From the NCBI GenBank assembly GCA_963768415.1, contig CAVYHX010000019.1, positions 1 through 64,000 on the forward strand: a DNA stretch of 64,000 bases, read 5' to 3'. Of this stretch, positions 35,306-45,472 are shown in pieces. This DNA comes from CAVYHX01 sp963768415. GTDB taxonomy: Bacteria > Pseudomonadota > Gammaproteobacteria > UBA9214. A program made the position numbers and the translations under genes. The notes under the pieces are model-generated. The model was not told the origin of the DNA and searched no databases. It was given only the letters and a program-made list of their open reading frames with translations. Positions within the stretch are counted from its first letter, which is position 1, and each line of letters begins with the position of its first letter.

Positions 35306-36186
35306 TCAGTCCGCCGAGACCAGCAGGTAGTGGATCAGGATGCCGGCAGCGACCGCGGCACCGAACCAGTTGTTGTTCAGAAAGGCGCGGAAGCAGCCTG
35401 TCACGGTCCCGGTATTTGATCAGGTACAGCTGATACAGGTTGAAACAACCGGCAAGCAACAAGCCGATATAGTAGGGCACGACCCAGTTGCGCCTGATAA
35501 CCGGTCATAATCAGACTGACCAGGACCATGACCTGCAGCAGCGCAATGATCTTCCGGTCCGCGTCCCCGAACAGAATGGCCGTTGACTTGATGCCGAGCA
35601 CGAGATCGTCTTCACGGTCCACCATTGCGTACATGGTGTCGTAGGCCGTCGCCCACAATACGGTCGCGGTAAACATCAGCCAGGCGATCGGCGGCACGCT
35701 ATTGGTCTGGGCGGCAAAGGCCATGGGTACCGCCCAGCCAAAGGCCGCACCCAGGTAGACCTGGGGCAGGTGCGTGACCCGTTTCATGAACGGGTAGGAT
35801 GCCGCGAGGGCAACGCCGACAACCGACAGCAACAGCGTCAACCGGTTCAGCTGCAATACCAGCACGAAGGCGGCCACACACAGCAGCGTGAAAATCAGCA
35901 GCGCATCGAGGGTCTCAAGGCGGCCGGCGGTCAGTGGCCGGTTTTGCGTGCGCGAGACATGACGATCGATTTCACGGTCGGCATAGTCGTTGACGACGCA
36001 GCCCGCCGAGCGCATCAGTACCACACCCGCGATAAATATGATCAGCACCTTGGGGTCCGGCTGGCCCTCGCTGGCTATCAGCAAGGCCCAGAGCGTGGGC
36101 CAAAGCAACAGAAAAATACCGATCGGCTTGTCCAGCCGCATCAGACTGACATAATCACGCAGGCGGTCTTTAATTGCCGTCGACAT
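35306..36186 (-). CDS. ubiA: 4-hydroxybenzoate octaprenyltransferase UbiA, frameshifted at the 3' end
   Basis: UbiA prenylates 4-hydroxybenzoate in ubiquinone synthesis. The start is MSTAIKDRLRDYV at 36186. The first Asp-rich motif CVVNDYADREIDRHV and the second DREDDLVLGIKST are intact, and eight to nine helices are predicted. After MTGYQAQLG shifts near 35487 and 35400 change the frame; the restored end is PYYIGLLLAGCFNLYQLY, then FLNNNWFG and ILIHYLLVSAD. ubiC lies just upstream, as in other gammaproteobacteria. Confidence 0.92.
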
Positions 36187-36250
36187 AATCTGATCTGATT
36201 CCTTCATCCATCCAGGCCTCACTGACCAGGCAACTGTAGCGGCCTGGCGT

Positions 36251-36847
36251 TCAGCGGCTTTTCCGGAACGGTCTGATGACGTCACCCGCCGGGAATCCCG
36301 GCAGGAAAATTTCGCTGACCAGTAACGGTTTTTTGGCGATCCGGAACACCGAGCGCCGGCCCCATATCTCTGCCGGCTGCAGACGCAGGCGTTGCAATGC
36401 GTCGAAATAGAGGGCCTGCCCCGGCAGGATACGGGCCAGCTCCGCCGCACCCCGCTGCAGCGCCGGATCGGCAAACAGCATGGCGCCAAGCGGCCGTGTA
36501 CCAAGCCGGGCAAGCCGCCGCAACCTGCCATGCAATGAGGTCACCGGAATGACAGTGCGCGCATAAATCCATGCCTGTCCGCCACACAATAACTGCACCT
36601 GGCGAATCAGCGCACGCTCGCCATTTCTCATCCCCAGTATCCGCGCCTCATCCGGACGCGGGTAACCCCGTCCCTGAGACAGCAACCCAACACTGAATTT
36701 TCCCGGACACAGCTGCTGCAAGCGCATTGTCAGCGAGGCGGTATCAAGCAACCAGCCGTACAGATCCGGAGGAATGACGGCATGCCGCATACAACTGCTC
36801 TGTTTCCAGCGGGTGGCGGCAGGCCTTTGTGAATCAGTGATTTTCAA
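36251..36847 (-). CDS. ubiC: Chorismate lyase UbiC
   Basis: UbiC converts chorismate to 4-hydroxybenzoate and pyruvate, the first committed step of ubiquinone synthesis. The 198-residue protein has DLYGWLLDTASLTMRLQ, ARTVIPVTSLHGRLRRLARL with the substrate-binding Arg, RPLGAMLFAD and RRSVFRIAKKPLLVSEIFLP with the catalytic Glu. It is slightly longer at the N-terminus than the usual 165-180. Operon with ubiA. Confidence 0.92.
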   Translation of the reverse strand: MKITDSQRPAATRWKQSSCMRHAVIPPDLYGWLLDTASLTMRLQQLCPGKFSVGLLSQGRGYPRPDEARILGMRNGERALIRQVQLLCGGQAWIYARTVIPVTSLHGRLRRLARLGTRPLGAMLFADPALQRGAAELARILPGQALYFDALQRLRLQPAEIWGRRSVFRIAKKPLLVSEIFLPGFPAGDVIRPFRKSR

Positions 36848-37020
36848 TTGACCCTTTTTGCATGAGCAGGTGGCGGGCGGGGATTATCGCATGTTTGCTG
36901 ACCGGATTAAGGGCTGATGACACCTTCATTTATGGTTCTTCCCCGAATCGAGCGGGTAGATTACCGTTGTAGGGCTGATTCATACGGACCGCATCGGATA
37001 AGCTGACGGTGAATACCGCT

Positions 37021-37112
37021 GGTCGAATGAATTCGACCCTACAGGTTTGATTGAATGGCCGATCACTGCGGCCGAATGAATCATCCAGCGGTAGGGCCGA
37101 ATTCATTCGACC
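37021..37112. repeat. Inverted repeat of GGTCGAATGAATTCG type (REP-like)
   Basis: A 22-base arm at 37021-37042 (GGTCGAATGAATTCGACCC...) pairs with an arm at 37091-37112 with one mismatch. A diverged half copy is at about 36967. The region between ubiC and recG has no gene and the repeat may act as a transcription end or be a small mobile unit. Confidence 0.8.
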
Positions 37113-37145
37113 AGCAACCTTGCCATCAGAAGGCATGCGCGCAGC

Positions 37146-39288
37146 CTAAACATCGCCATACTGCGCTGCCTCTCCCAGCCAGCGGCGTATCAACGGCGGG
37201 ACATGCCCGGGATAAGACTCGAGCAACTTGCCGGCAGCGGCCTCCACTGATGCAAGCATCGACTCATCGCGCAGCAGATCAGCGATGTGAAACTGCATTG
37301 CACCGGTTTGCCGGGTCCCCAGCACTTCTCCAGGGCCGCGCAGCTCCATATCCCGGCGCGCGATCTCGAAACCGTCGGTACTTTTCCTCAATACGGACAG
37401 GCGTTCGCGGGCATTGCCGGACAAGGGCGGCTGGTACAGCAATACACAGCTGCTTTGCCGGTTACCGCGCCCGACCCGGCCGCGCAACTGATGCAGCTGC
37501 GCGAGCCCGAGCCGCTCCGGATTCTCGATAATCATCAACGAGGCGTTCGGGACATCCACGCCGACCTCGATGACCGTGGTCGCGATCAGCAGATCAATAC
37601 TGCCAGCCTTGAAAGCCGCCATGATCAGTTCCTTTTGCTGCCGGCTTGAGCCGGCCATGCACCAGCCCGATGCGTACATCCGGCAGGGATTCAGCCAGGT
37701 ATGCGGCCGTGTTCTCCGCCGCCTGGCACTGCAAGGCCTCGGATTCCTCGATCAGCGTGCAGACCCAGTAGGCCTGCTGCCCGGATGCACAGGCACTGTG
37801 CACCGACTGGATCACTTCCTCACGCCGCTCCTGGCTGACCGCCACCGTTGTTACCGGCTGGCGGCCCGGCGGCAGTTCATCGATGATCGAGGTATCCAGG
37901 TCTGCATAGACCGTCATCGCCAGCGTGCGCGGAATCGGCGTCGCAGTCATGACGAGCTGATGCGGGCGTTGATCGCCTGCGCGGCCCTTGTCACGCAACG
38001 CCAGGCGCTGGTGCACGCCAAAGCGGTGCTGCTCGTCGATAATAACCAGGCCCAGGCGCGCAAACTCCACTTCATCCTGGAACAGGGCATGCGTACCGAC
38101 GGCGATGGCCGCACCGCCCGCGCTGATCGCCGCCAGCGCGGCCGCGCGCGCCTTGCCCTTCGATTTCCCGGTATGCCAGGTAACGGCAATACCCAGTGGT
38201 TCCAGCCAGGCGGAAAAACTGCGGTAGTGCTGTTCGGCCAGCAACTCCGTCGGCGCCATCAACGCAACCTGGTAGCCGGCCTCGACAGCGGCGAGGGCCG
38301 CACACGCCGCCACCACGGTTTTACCGGAACCCACGTCCCCCTGGACCAGGCGCCCCATGGGAAATGCGTGTGCCAGATCCTGGCGTATTTCCCCGATAAC
38401 CCGCTGCTGCGCAGCGGTCAATGTGAACGGTAGTGACTCGATGAAGCGTGCGGCCAGGGGCTGCTCACCGGAAAGCACCGGGGCCACGGTATGCTGCGCG
38501 CGCAGGCGCACACGCCGCAGACTCAGGTGGTGCGCCAGCAACTCCTCGAATGCCAGCCGCTGCTGGGACGGATGACTGCCCGCCAGCAGGAGTTCCAGCG
38601 GGGCGTCCGGTGGCGGGCGGTGAACATAACGCAATGCCGCAGCCAGGGTCGTCATCCTGAACTCCCTGACCAGCTCCCCGGGGAGCCAGTCGACCAACCG
38701 TGCAGCGTGCGGTTCGGGCCCGGCATCGAGGTAAGCAAGCGCCTGCGCTGTCAGGGAACGCAGCGTCAGTTGATGCACACCTTCGGTTGCCGGATAAACC
38801 GGGGTGAGGTGGTCCTCGACGACCCCCGCCATTGCAGCATCATCCAGCAGCTGGTACTCGGGATGGATCAGCTCTGCTGTTGATGCTCCCGCGCGCACTT
38901 CTCCGTAGCAGCGAATACCGGTTCCGCGTACGAAGCCTGCCTGCTGAGCCGCATTGAAGTGAAAAAACCGCAAAGTAAGCGCACCGGTTCCATCGCTGAT
39001 ACGCACCAGCAGCGAACGCCGCCTGCCAAAACGCACTTCGGCGAGATCCACACTACCCTGCACCACCACCTGATCACCGCTACGCACACTGCCCATGGGA
39101 ACCACCCGGGTACGGTCTTCGTAGCGCAGCGGTAAATGAAACAGGACATCCTGAACGGCACGGATACCCAGGCGTTCCAGCCGCGCCGCAACCCGCGGGC
39201 CGACGCCCTTGAGCACCGTCACCGGCAGCGTATCGAGATTATCGATAGCTTCCGGCGATTCCAGTGGCTTGTCAGTCATGGTATCCAA
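37146..39288 (-). CDS. recG: ATP-dependent DNA helicase RecG, frameshifted
   Basis: RecG remodels stalled replication forks and branched DNA. The N-terminal wedge domain and OB fold contain VLKGVGPRVAARLERLGI. The helicase motifs are GRLVQGDVGSGKTVVA (Walker A), IIDEQHRFGVHQR (DEQH box) and MTATPIPRTLAM (motif III). One shift near 37650 moves the frame; it continues with MAAFKAGSIDLLIATTVIEV, GRVGRGNRQSSC and LRGPGEVLGTRQTG. The full length of about 713 residues is normal for RecG. Essential regions are intact otherwise. Confidence 0.94.
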
Positions 39289-39327
39289 GCTCTTTTCGAA
39301 ATACCCCGATCATTGCAAGAAATCTTA

Positions 39328-39420
39328 CTGTAGGAGCGGCCTCCTGGCCGCGATTGCGCCCCAACCAATCGCACCGGAGGACGGCGCTTGCACTCGGCGC
39401 TCAATCGGGTGCTCCTACAG
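39328..39420. repeat. Copy of the 94-bp CTGTAGGAGC element, inverted
   Basis: Read on the minus strand, this 93-bp unit matches the element in the window start array over its whole length, with terminal repeats CTGTAGGAGC / GCTCCTACAG. It lies alone in the 305-bp gap between recG and ridA. The rest of that gap (39421-39593) holds nothing I can identify. Confidence 0.9.
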
Positions 39421-39593
39421 GTTAAAGCAGGACCTTATAATGAGTGAATTCCGGAAAAATGTTGATATACGCAATACATTTCATATATCACAAGGTGAAA
39501 TCGGGATGCGGACAAAAATTATGCGCCTGACAGGTTACTGTTAATTGTTTTTCTTGTGTCACGTACACCGTTGCGCTAATTGTTTAATCACCA

Positions 39594-39983
39594 TCAACTG
39601 CCGCCCAGCACCATGACGGCATCCATTTCCACCTGTGCATCCCTGGGCAGAGCGGCCACACCCACGGCCGCCCGGGCCGGATACGGTGCCTGGAAATACT
39701 CCGCCATCACCTCATTGACGAGCGCAAAGTGGCCCAGATCCAGCAGAAACACATTCAGCTTGACCACGTCGGACAGCGACCCGCCTGCGGCTTCCGCCAC
39801 GGCAGCCAGATTATCGAAAACCCGGCGGATCTGCGTCTCCATGCCCCCGGTGACCAGCTGCATGCTTGCCGGATCGAGCGGAATCTGTCCTGACAGGTAA
39901 ACCGTAGTGCCGCTGCGGACTGCCTGCGAGTAGGTCCCGATCGCTGCAGGTGCATGGTCGGTCTGTATGCTTTCGCGTGTCAT
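39594..39983 (-). CDS. ridA: RidA-family reactive intermediate/imine deaminase
   Basis: RidA hydrolyses reactive enamine/imine intermediates made by PLP enzymes. The 129-residue protein has HAPAAIGTYSQAVRSG, VYLSGQIPLDPASM, NLAAVAEAAGGSLSDVVK and PARAAVGVAALPRDAQVEM, with the conserved Arg of the active site. It lies 43 bases downstream of spoT on the same strand. Confidence 0.95.
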   Translation of the reverse strand: MTRESIQTDHAPAAIGTYSQAVRSGTTVYLSGQIPLDPASMQLVTGGMETQIRRVFDNLAAVAEAAGGSLSDVVKLNVFLLDLGHFALVNEVMAEYFQAPYPARAAVGVAALPRDAQVEMDAVMVLGGS

Positions 39984-40026
39984 GTTATTTCCTCATGATT
40001 GTACAGAAAAGAGGGTCACAGCCGAA

Positions 40027-42186
40027 CTAGCTCCGCGTACGGCTGATGCGCATCACGGACGGAATACTGCGTATCTGCCGCATCACACTGGCCAGATGCT
40101 GACGATTATGCACCGTAATAGTGAACTTGAGTGTATTGGTCACCCCGTCATGCTCCTCTATGCCGACATTCACGATATTCGATTCGGCATCGCCGATGGC
40201 AGCCGCAACAGTCGCCAGTACGCCACGCCGGTCCGCCACAACGACGCCGACCTCGACCTGGAATTCCTCGTCAAGATCAGGCTCCCATTGCACATCGAGA
40301 AAGTTTTCCGGTGGAATTTTACTGTCGACCAGGTTCCGGCAGGTCTGGGTATGGATCACCATGCCGCGACCGGAAGTGATAATGCCGACTACCGGATCGC
40401 CCGGAATCGGACGGCAGCATTTGGCGAACTGCGTCACCATGCCCTCCGCACCCTTGATGATCAGCGGCCGCATTGCCTTGCTGTCGTTCGCCACCTCCTT
40501 GTCACCGGTTGCAAGCGGAGCCAGCGCGCGCGCGACCAGCACGGCCTGCCGGCGACCCATACCGATATCGGCCAGCAGATCTTCTTCCGTCGCGAACTGG
40601 TATTCGTTCAGCAAGGCCTGCAGGCGATCATCCGCCACCTTGTCAGCCGATGTATTGAATCCCGCCAGCGCCCGATCCAGCATGCGCCGTCCCAGTGTTA
40701 TCGATTCACCACGCTCCAGGTTTTTCTGGTAATGACGGATATTCGAACGCGCCTTGGCGGACACCACAAAGTTCAGCCAGGCCGGAGTGGGATGTGCGCC
40801 TTCAGCCGTGACGATCTCGACAGTCTGCCCGTTCAGCAGGCGGGTCCGCAGCGGCACAAGCTGACGATCGACTTTCGCAGCGATACAGGTATTGCCAACA
40901 TCCGTGTGCACGGCATAGGCGAAGTCGACCACGGTAGCCTGGTGCGGCAACTTCATGATCTCGCCTGCCGGAGTGAAGACATAAACCGCATCCGGGAACA
41001 GGTCGAGCTTGACGTTCTCGAGAAATTCCAGTGAATTGCCCGCGCGTTTCTGCATCTCCAGCAGTTCGCGCATCCATTCACGCGCACCGGCATGCATCTG
41101 GTTGATATTGTCTTCGCCGGATTTGTATATCCAGTGCGCCGCCACTCCCGATTCCGCGACCCGGTCCATTTCCTCGGTGCGTATCTGTACTTCGATCGGC
41201 ACGCCATAGGGGCCGAACAGAATGGTATGCAGGGACTGGTAACCATTCGCCTTGGGAATGGCGATGTAATCCTTGAACTTTCCCGGTACCGGCTTGTACA
41301 GATTATGCATTACACCCAGCGCGCGATAGCAGGTGTCAACCTGGTCGACAATAACGCGGAAGGCATAGACATCGTAGGTGTCCTCGAAGGACATGGTCTT
41401 GTCGCGGATCTTGCGATAGAGACTGTAGAGATGTTTCTCGCGGCCGAGAACGCGTCCCGTCAGTTTTTCCTGGCGCATACGCCGCTTGATCGCCTTCTCG
41501 ATCCGGCTCACCACATCCTTGCGATGTCCGCGGGCTTCGAGCACAGTTTGTTTCAGCACCCGGTGACGCAGCGGATAGAGCGCCTCGAAACCCAGGTCCT
41601 CCAGCTCAACGCGCAGGGCATTTATTCCCAGGCGATTGGCGATCGGCGCATAGATATCAAGTGTCTCGCGTGCGATACGCCGGCGCTTGTCGGGACGCAT
41701 AACGCCCAGGGTACGCATATTGTGCAAACGGTCGGCCAGCTTGACCAGAATGACACGGATATCGCGCACCATGGCCAGAATCATTTTGCGGAAATTCTCG
41801 GCCTGTGCCTCGGCCTGGCTTTCGAATTCCATCTGGGTCAACTTGCTGACCCCGTCCACCAGCTCGGCAACATCATCACCGAACTCCCTGGCAATCTGCT
41901 CCTTGACCGTAGAGGTATCTTCTATGACGTCATGCAGGATCGCCGCGACTATGGATTTGTGATCAAGACGCAGCCCCGCCAGGATACGCGCTGCTGCCAG
42001 CGGGTGGTAGATATAGGGCTCGCCGGAAAGGCGATGCTGGCCTTCGTGCGCCTCGGCACCGAACAGATACGCCTTGTAGACTTCCTGCACCTGCTGCGGC
42101 TCAAGATAAGTTTCCAGCAAGCGGCATAAATCGCTGATCAGAAACCGCGAGTCGCTGTCATCCAGCGTTTCTTGTCTGGTTGCCAT
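40027..42186 (-). CDS. spoT: Bifunctional (p)ppGpp synthetase/hydrolase SpoT/RelA
   Basis: This 719-residue enzyme makes and breaks the alarmone (p)ppGpp. Domain order: HD hydrolase (HPLAAARILAGL, AAILHDVIEDTS, LADRLHNMRTLGVM), RelA/SpoT synthetase (YDVYAFRVIVDQVDTCYRAL, YKSGEDNINQ), TGS (DLFPDAVYVFTPAGEIMKLP), a helical linker with CCRPIPGDPVVGIITSGRG, and a C-terminal ACT domain. Intact. The gene lies next to ridA and upstream rpoZ and gmk, the conserved gmk-rpoZ-spoT arrangement. Confidence 0.96.
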   Translation of the reverse strand: MATRQETLDDSDSRFLISDLCRLLETYLEPQQVQEVYKAYLFGAEAHEGQHRLSGEPYIYHPLAAARILAGLRLDHKSIVAAILHDVIEDTSTVKEQIAREFGDDVAELVDGVSKLTQMEFESQAEAQAENFRKMILAMVRDIRVILVKLADRLHNMRTLGVMRPDKRRRIARETLDIYAPIANRLGINALRVELEDLGFEALYPLRHRVLKQTVLEARGHRKDVVSRIEKAIKRRMRQEKLTGRVLGREKHLYSLYRKIRDKTMSFEDTYDVYAFRVIVDQVDTCYRALGVMHNLYKPVPGKFKDYIAIPKANGYQSLHTILFGPYGVPIEVQIRTEEMDRVAESGVAAHWIYKSGEDNINQMHAGAREWMRELLEMQKRAGNSLEFLENVKLDLFPDAVYVFTPAGEIMKLPHQATVVDFAYAVHTDVGNTCIAAKVDRQLVPLRTRLLNGQTVEIVTAEGAHPTPAWLNFVVSAKARSNIRHYQKNLERGESITLGRRMLDRALAGFNTSADKVADDRLQALLNEYQFATEEDLLADIGMGRRQAVLVARALAPLATGDKEVANDSKAMRPLIIKGAEGMVTQFAKCCRPIPGDPVVGIITSGRGMVIHTQTCRNLVDSKIPPENFLDVQWEPDLDEEFQVEVGVVVADRRGVLATVAAAIGDAESNIVNVGIEEHDGVTNTLKFTITVHNRQHLASVMRQIRSIPSVMRISRTRS

Positions 42187-42384
42187 ACGGTTTTACGAAA
42201 ACGGCATACGGAACGCCTCTGCGTTCATTCATAGTCAGCGGTTATATCACGGTGGGCCCGGACACGCTCCGGGACGGCATCGATCGAAGCATGCCAGCAC
42301 CCCCCCGGGTCAGGATACGGCATTTTCGTGCAGACGGGCAGACCCGGCCGGCGCTGCCCTGCTGACAGGCGCTACCCGGGTGGA

Positions 42385-42921
42385 TCAATTGGGACTAACA
42401 GCCGGAAGCGCACGCCACAGGTAGCGCGCGCTGCGGGAAACTTCAGTCGTCGGCTGCGGGCGGGGCGTCGGCTGCGGGCGGGGCGTCGGCTGCGGACGGG
42501 GCGTCGGCTGCGGCGGGGCGTCGGCTGCGGACGGGGCATCGACCGCTGGCGGGGCATCGGCTGCTAACGGGGCATCAGCTGCGGACGGGGCATCAGCTGC
42601 GGACGGGGCGTCAGCTGCGGACGGGGCGTCGGCTGCGGGAACGGGGGTGACCGCAGCGGGCTCGGCCTCCGGCGCGGGCATTTCCTGATCCAGGATCGAT
42701 TCCTCAACCACGACCGGAAACAGTGGCTCATCGAGTATCGATGGCCCGATCAGCCCCGCGGCTATTTCACGCAAGGCGACGATGGTGGGCTTGTCATTCT
42801 CCCACTCGACCAGCGGCTGCACCCCGTTGGCCAGCTGCCGTGCACGCTTGGTTGCGACCAGTACCAGTTGAAAACGGTTATCAACCTTGTCGAGACAATC
42901 TTCTACGGTAACGCGTGCCAT
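42385..42921 (-). CDS. rpoZ: RNA polymerase omega subunit with low-complexity C-terminal extension
   Basis: The start is MARVTVEDCLDKVDNRFQ at 42921. The first 80 residues are a normal omega subunit (LVLVATKRARQLANG, DKPTIVALREIAAGLI), usually about 70-90 residues in total. An acidic Ala/Pro tail follows: six or more AADAPS/AADAPP units from an 18-bp tandem repeat. One missing base near 42512 (a repeat with CGGCGG where others have CGGACGG) turns the frame to PQPTPR repeats. Restoring it gives AADAPP repeats and a stop at 42443, about 159 residues. Either way the tail is unusual. Confidence 0.93.
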   Translation of the reverse strand: MARVTVEDCLDKVDNRFQLVLVATKRARQLANGVQPLVEWENDKPTIVALREIAAGLIGPSILDEPLFPVVVEESILDQEMPAPEAEPAAVTPVPAADAPSAADAPSAADAPSAADAPLAADAPPAVDAPSAADAPPQPTPRPQPTPRPQPTPRPQPTTEVSRSARYLWRALPAVSPN

Positions 42922-42979
42922 AAATCTCTCCGAAAAAACCTGTAAATGCCACCCCAAAGGGCGCCAGATACTAACCGAA

Positions 42980-43639
42980 TCAGGGTGCTGATGCCAGCAG
43001 GGAGGCGAGCAGCGTGGCATGCCGCGCACTCTGGGCGGGCTGCCGCAGGCGGTAACTGTGGATGATTGAGGATAATTCCTCCAGGGCGGCCTGGAAAACA
43101 TCGTTGATGACCAGGTAATCATATTCCCGGTAATGCGACATCTCGTCCACCGCATCACGCATGCGGCGCTCGATAATCGCGGCATCGTCCTGTCCACGGT
43201 CGCACAGCCGTTCCTCCAGCGTCTGGCGTGACGGCGGCAGGATAAAAATGCTCACCGCCTCCGGTAATATCTGCCGCACCTGCTGCGCACCCTGCCAGTC
43301 GATTTCCAGGACGACGTCCAGCCCGTCCGTCAGCTGAGCCTCGATACCCATGCGCGAGGTACCGTAAAAATTATCGAATACCTCGGCGTACTCGAGAAAC
43401 ACATCCTCTTCGATCATGCGCTGAAAGGTCTTGCGGTCGACGAAGTGATAGTCCCTGCCATTCACCTCGCCGGGTCGGGGTGTGCGTGTGGTGTGGGAAA
43501 TTGACAGCGCCAGACCACTGCCCACTGACTCCAGCAGCGCACTGATAAGGCTGGTCTTGCCAGCGCCTGACGGCGCGGAAATGATATACAGATTACCCCT
43601 GTCATCCTCGGGGGATGCTGCCACCCGCTTGTTAACCAT
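42980..43639 (-). CDS. gmk: Guanylate kinase
   Basis: Gmk phosphorylates GMP to GDP with ATP. Start MVNKRVAASPEDDRG at 43639 is preferred over 43657. P-loop SAPSGAGKTSLISALL near residue 20 and the GMP-binding SISHTTRTPRPGEVNGRDYHF are present, then EVFDNFYGTSRM. Intact, in the order yicC-gmk-rpoZ-spoT. Confidence 0.95.
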   Translation of the reverse strand: MVNKRVAASPEDDRGNLYIISAPSGAGKTSLISALLESVGSGLALSISHTTRTPRPGEVNGRDYHFVDRKTFQRMIEEDVFLEYAEVFDNFYGTSRMGIEAQLTDGLDVVLEIDWQGAQQVRQILPEAVSIFILPPSRQTLEERLCDRGQDDAAIIERRMRDAVDEMSHYREYDYLVINDVFQAALEELSSIIHSYRLRQPAQSARHATLLASLLASAP

Positions 43640-43672
43640 GCTGTTCTCCCTGCACACCCTGTGAGCAGTTAT

Positions 43673-44539
43673 TTATTCCACGTTTTGCACCTGTTCGCGC
43701 ATCTGCTCGATGAGCACCTTGAGTTCAACCGAAACATTCGATGTCTCGGTGACTACCGATTTGGAACCCAGGGTATTGGCCTCGCGATTCAGTTCCTGCA
43801 TCAGGAAATCCAGCCGGCGGCCGACGGGCTCTGCGCGGCCCAGTGTTTGCTGGACTTCGCCGATGTGGCCCTCGAGACGGTCCAGCTCTTCATCCACATC
43901 GATTTTTTGCACCAGAAAAACCAGTTCCTGCTCCAGCCGGCCCGGATCGGCAGGTGTCTCCAGCTCGGCGAGCCGTTGCATGAGTTTGTCCCGCAGCCCG
44001 TCCCGGATCCCGGGCAATATTTCCCGGACCTGCTTTACCAGCTCGCTCATGGCGGCACAGCGCTGGATCAATATCTCCCTGATCTGCACACCTTCGCGCT
44101 TGCGCACCGTCACCAGTTCATCCAGGGTCTGGTCCAGCAACTCAAGCGCCGCAGTAACCAGTGGTGCAGTAGTGGTCTCTTCCTCGCGCATTACACCGGG
44201 CCAGCGCAACAGTTCCAGTGCGTTCAGCGGGGCCGGCCCGGTCAGCCTGGCCTCAACGGCGCGGCAGGCCTCCAGCAGCCGCGCCAGATTCTCCTGATCC
44301 AGCTGCAACGGCACGTTACCGGCCACGTTCCGGGTATAACGGCAGGAACAATCCAGCTTGCCACGACCCAGGCGCGCTCCGATATGTTCGCGCACGGTTG
44401 CCTCGGCGGCGCGCAGCTCCTCCGGCAGGCGCAGACTTGTTTCCAGGTAACGGTGATTCAGGGAACGTATCTCCCAGGCCAGGCTGCCCTGTTCCGTGGC
44501 GGTCTCGCACCGGGCAAACGCCGTCATGCTGCGTATCAT
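43673..44539 (-). CDS. yicC: YicC-family endoribonuclease/RNA-binding protein
   Basis: The 288-residue protein starts MIRSMTAFARCETATEQG, has the signature SLAWEIRSLNHRYLETSLRLP and the C-terminal EELDRLEGHIGEV, then RRLDFLMQELNREANTLGSK. E. coli YicC is reported to act on RNA (RyhB decay). Length is normal. Confidence 0.92.
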   Translation of the reverse strand: MIRSMTAFARCETATEQGSLAWEIRSLNHRYLETSLRLPEELRAAEATVREHIGARLGRGKLDCSCRYTRNVAGNVPLQLDQENLARLLEACRAVEARLTGPAPLNALELLRWPGVMREEETTTAPLVTAALELLDQTLDELVTVRKREGVQIREILIQRCAAMSELVKQVREILPGIRDGLRDKLMQRLAELETPADPGRLEQELVFLVQKIDVDEELDRLEGHIGEVQQTLGRAEPVGRRLDFLMQELNREANTLGSKSVVTETSNVSVELKVLIEQMREQVQNVE

Positions 44540-44681
44540 CGGGTTGCCTGCTTGTGTAACGGGATCATTTCAAGGCCTCATGGTATGCGGGTTCTGCCGG
44601 CAGGAAAACCCGGCCCAGAAAAAAGCCACTGTTACCATTCAGGCAACAGCGGCCAGATGGCAGGCAGACTGCCGTATCTGT

Positions 44682-44993
44682 TTACAGTTCGCCCAACGGC
44701 CGAAGAAAGGTATATTCCGCCGGTTCAAGCACCAGCGTTTTTGCCGCTTCGTCTACATTCATACCCAGCGCACTGAAGGGCAATGTCACTATAAAAGTCA
44801 CCACACCGACCGCGGTGCCCACCAGCATGGCGGGTCTGACCAGGAAAGTATCCGCCAGCATTGCCCCGCCACTGGGTTTGGAATTAACCTGGTTGTATGG
44901 GGCGGCCACCGCAGTGGAAGCGAACATAATATTGGATACGGCGAGCAGTGCTGCGAGAAAATAAGTGGCGAGCTTGCTGTTTGAACGATGCAT
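44682..44993 (-). CDS. Conserved hypothetical secreted/membrane protein
   Basis: The 103-residue protein (start taken at 44993, MHRSNSKLATYFL) has a signal peptide ending ASTAVAAP, then a hydrophobic segment (LVGTAVGVVTFIVTLPFSAL) and a C-terminal VLEPAEYTFLRPLGEL. This RPLGEL-ending family is conserved in gammaproteobacteria; it is sometimes labelled a multidrug transporter in databases without evidence. Role unknown. Confidence 0.65.
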   Translation of the reverse strand: MHRSNSKLATYFLAALLAVSNIMFASTAVAAPYNQVNSKPSGGAMLADTFLVRPAMLVGTAVGVVTFIVTLPFSALGMNVDEAAKTLVLEPAEYTFLRPLGEL

Positions 44994-45008
44994 GGTGCTA
45001 GTCTCCAT

Positions 45009-45472
45009 TGTCTGTGTCCCCTGTTCCCGGCCGATGCCTGTCCGGATTTAACCAGCCGATCGTTATCATCCGCCGTGTGATGGAATCTTCGTCCAGCAGC
45101 GACCGGGCTTTGACCATACCCGATTTCGGACGGCGGAACCGGGATGGCGTTGGCAACCTGCGGCCGGCACGACACGGGCACGGTTGCCTGCAACATAATA
45201 CAAAACCAACAATCTATCAACATTCAGCAACTTATATAAAACAAACGGGTGACCGGCAGGTATCAGGCTGCGCCATCATCGGCAGTGCCGGCTGCGGCCG
45301 GCCCGAATCCCGGCAGCATGGCCAGCCAGCGCGCGTCCCTGTGGTCAGCGGTACCGACAGCAGCATACCGACCGGCCACAGCACATGCTTGCACAGGCAG
45401 GCACGCAGCGGTAGCCTAACTGGCGCATCCCAGCGCGGTTATCCGCAACTTCCAGACCGAGGAGTGTATCGA
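45009..45472. other. Divergent intergenic region
   Basis: 464 bases separate two divergent genes. I see no gene with a plausible start, no clear promoter hexamers and no tRNA. ATAAAACAAACGGGTGACC near 45235 is AT-richer but not diagnostic. Confidence 0.5.
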
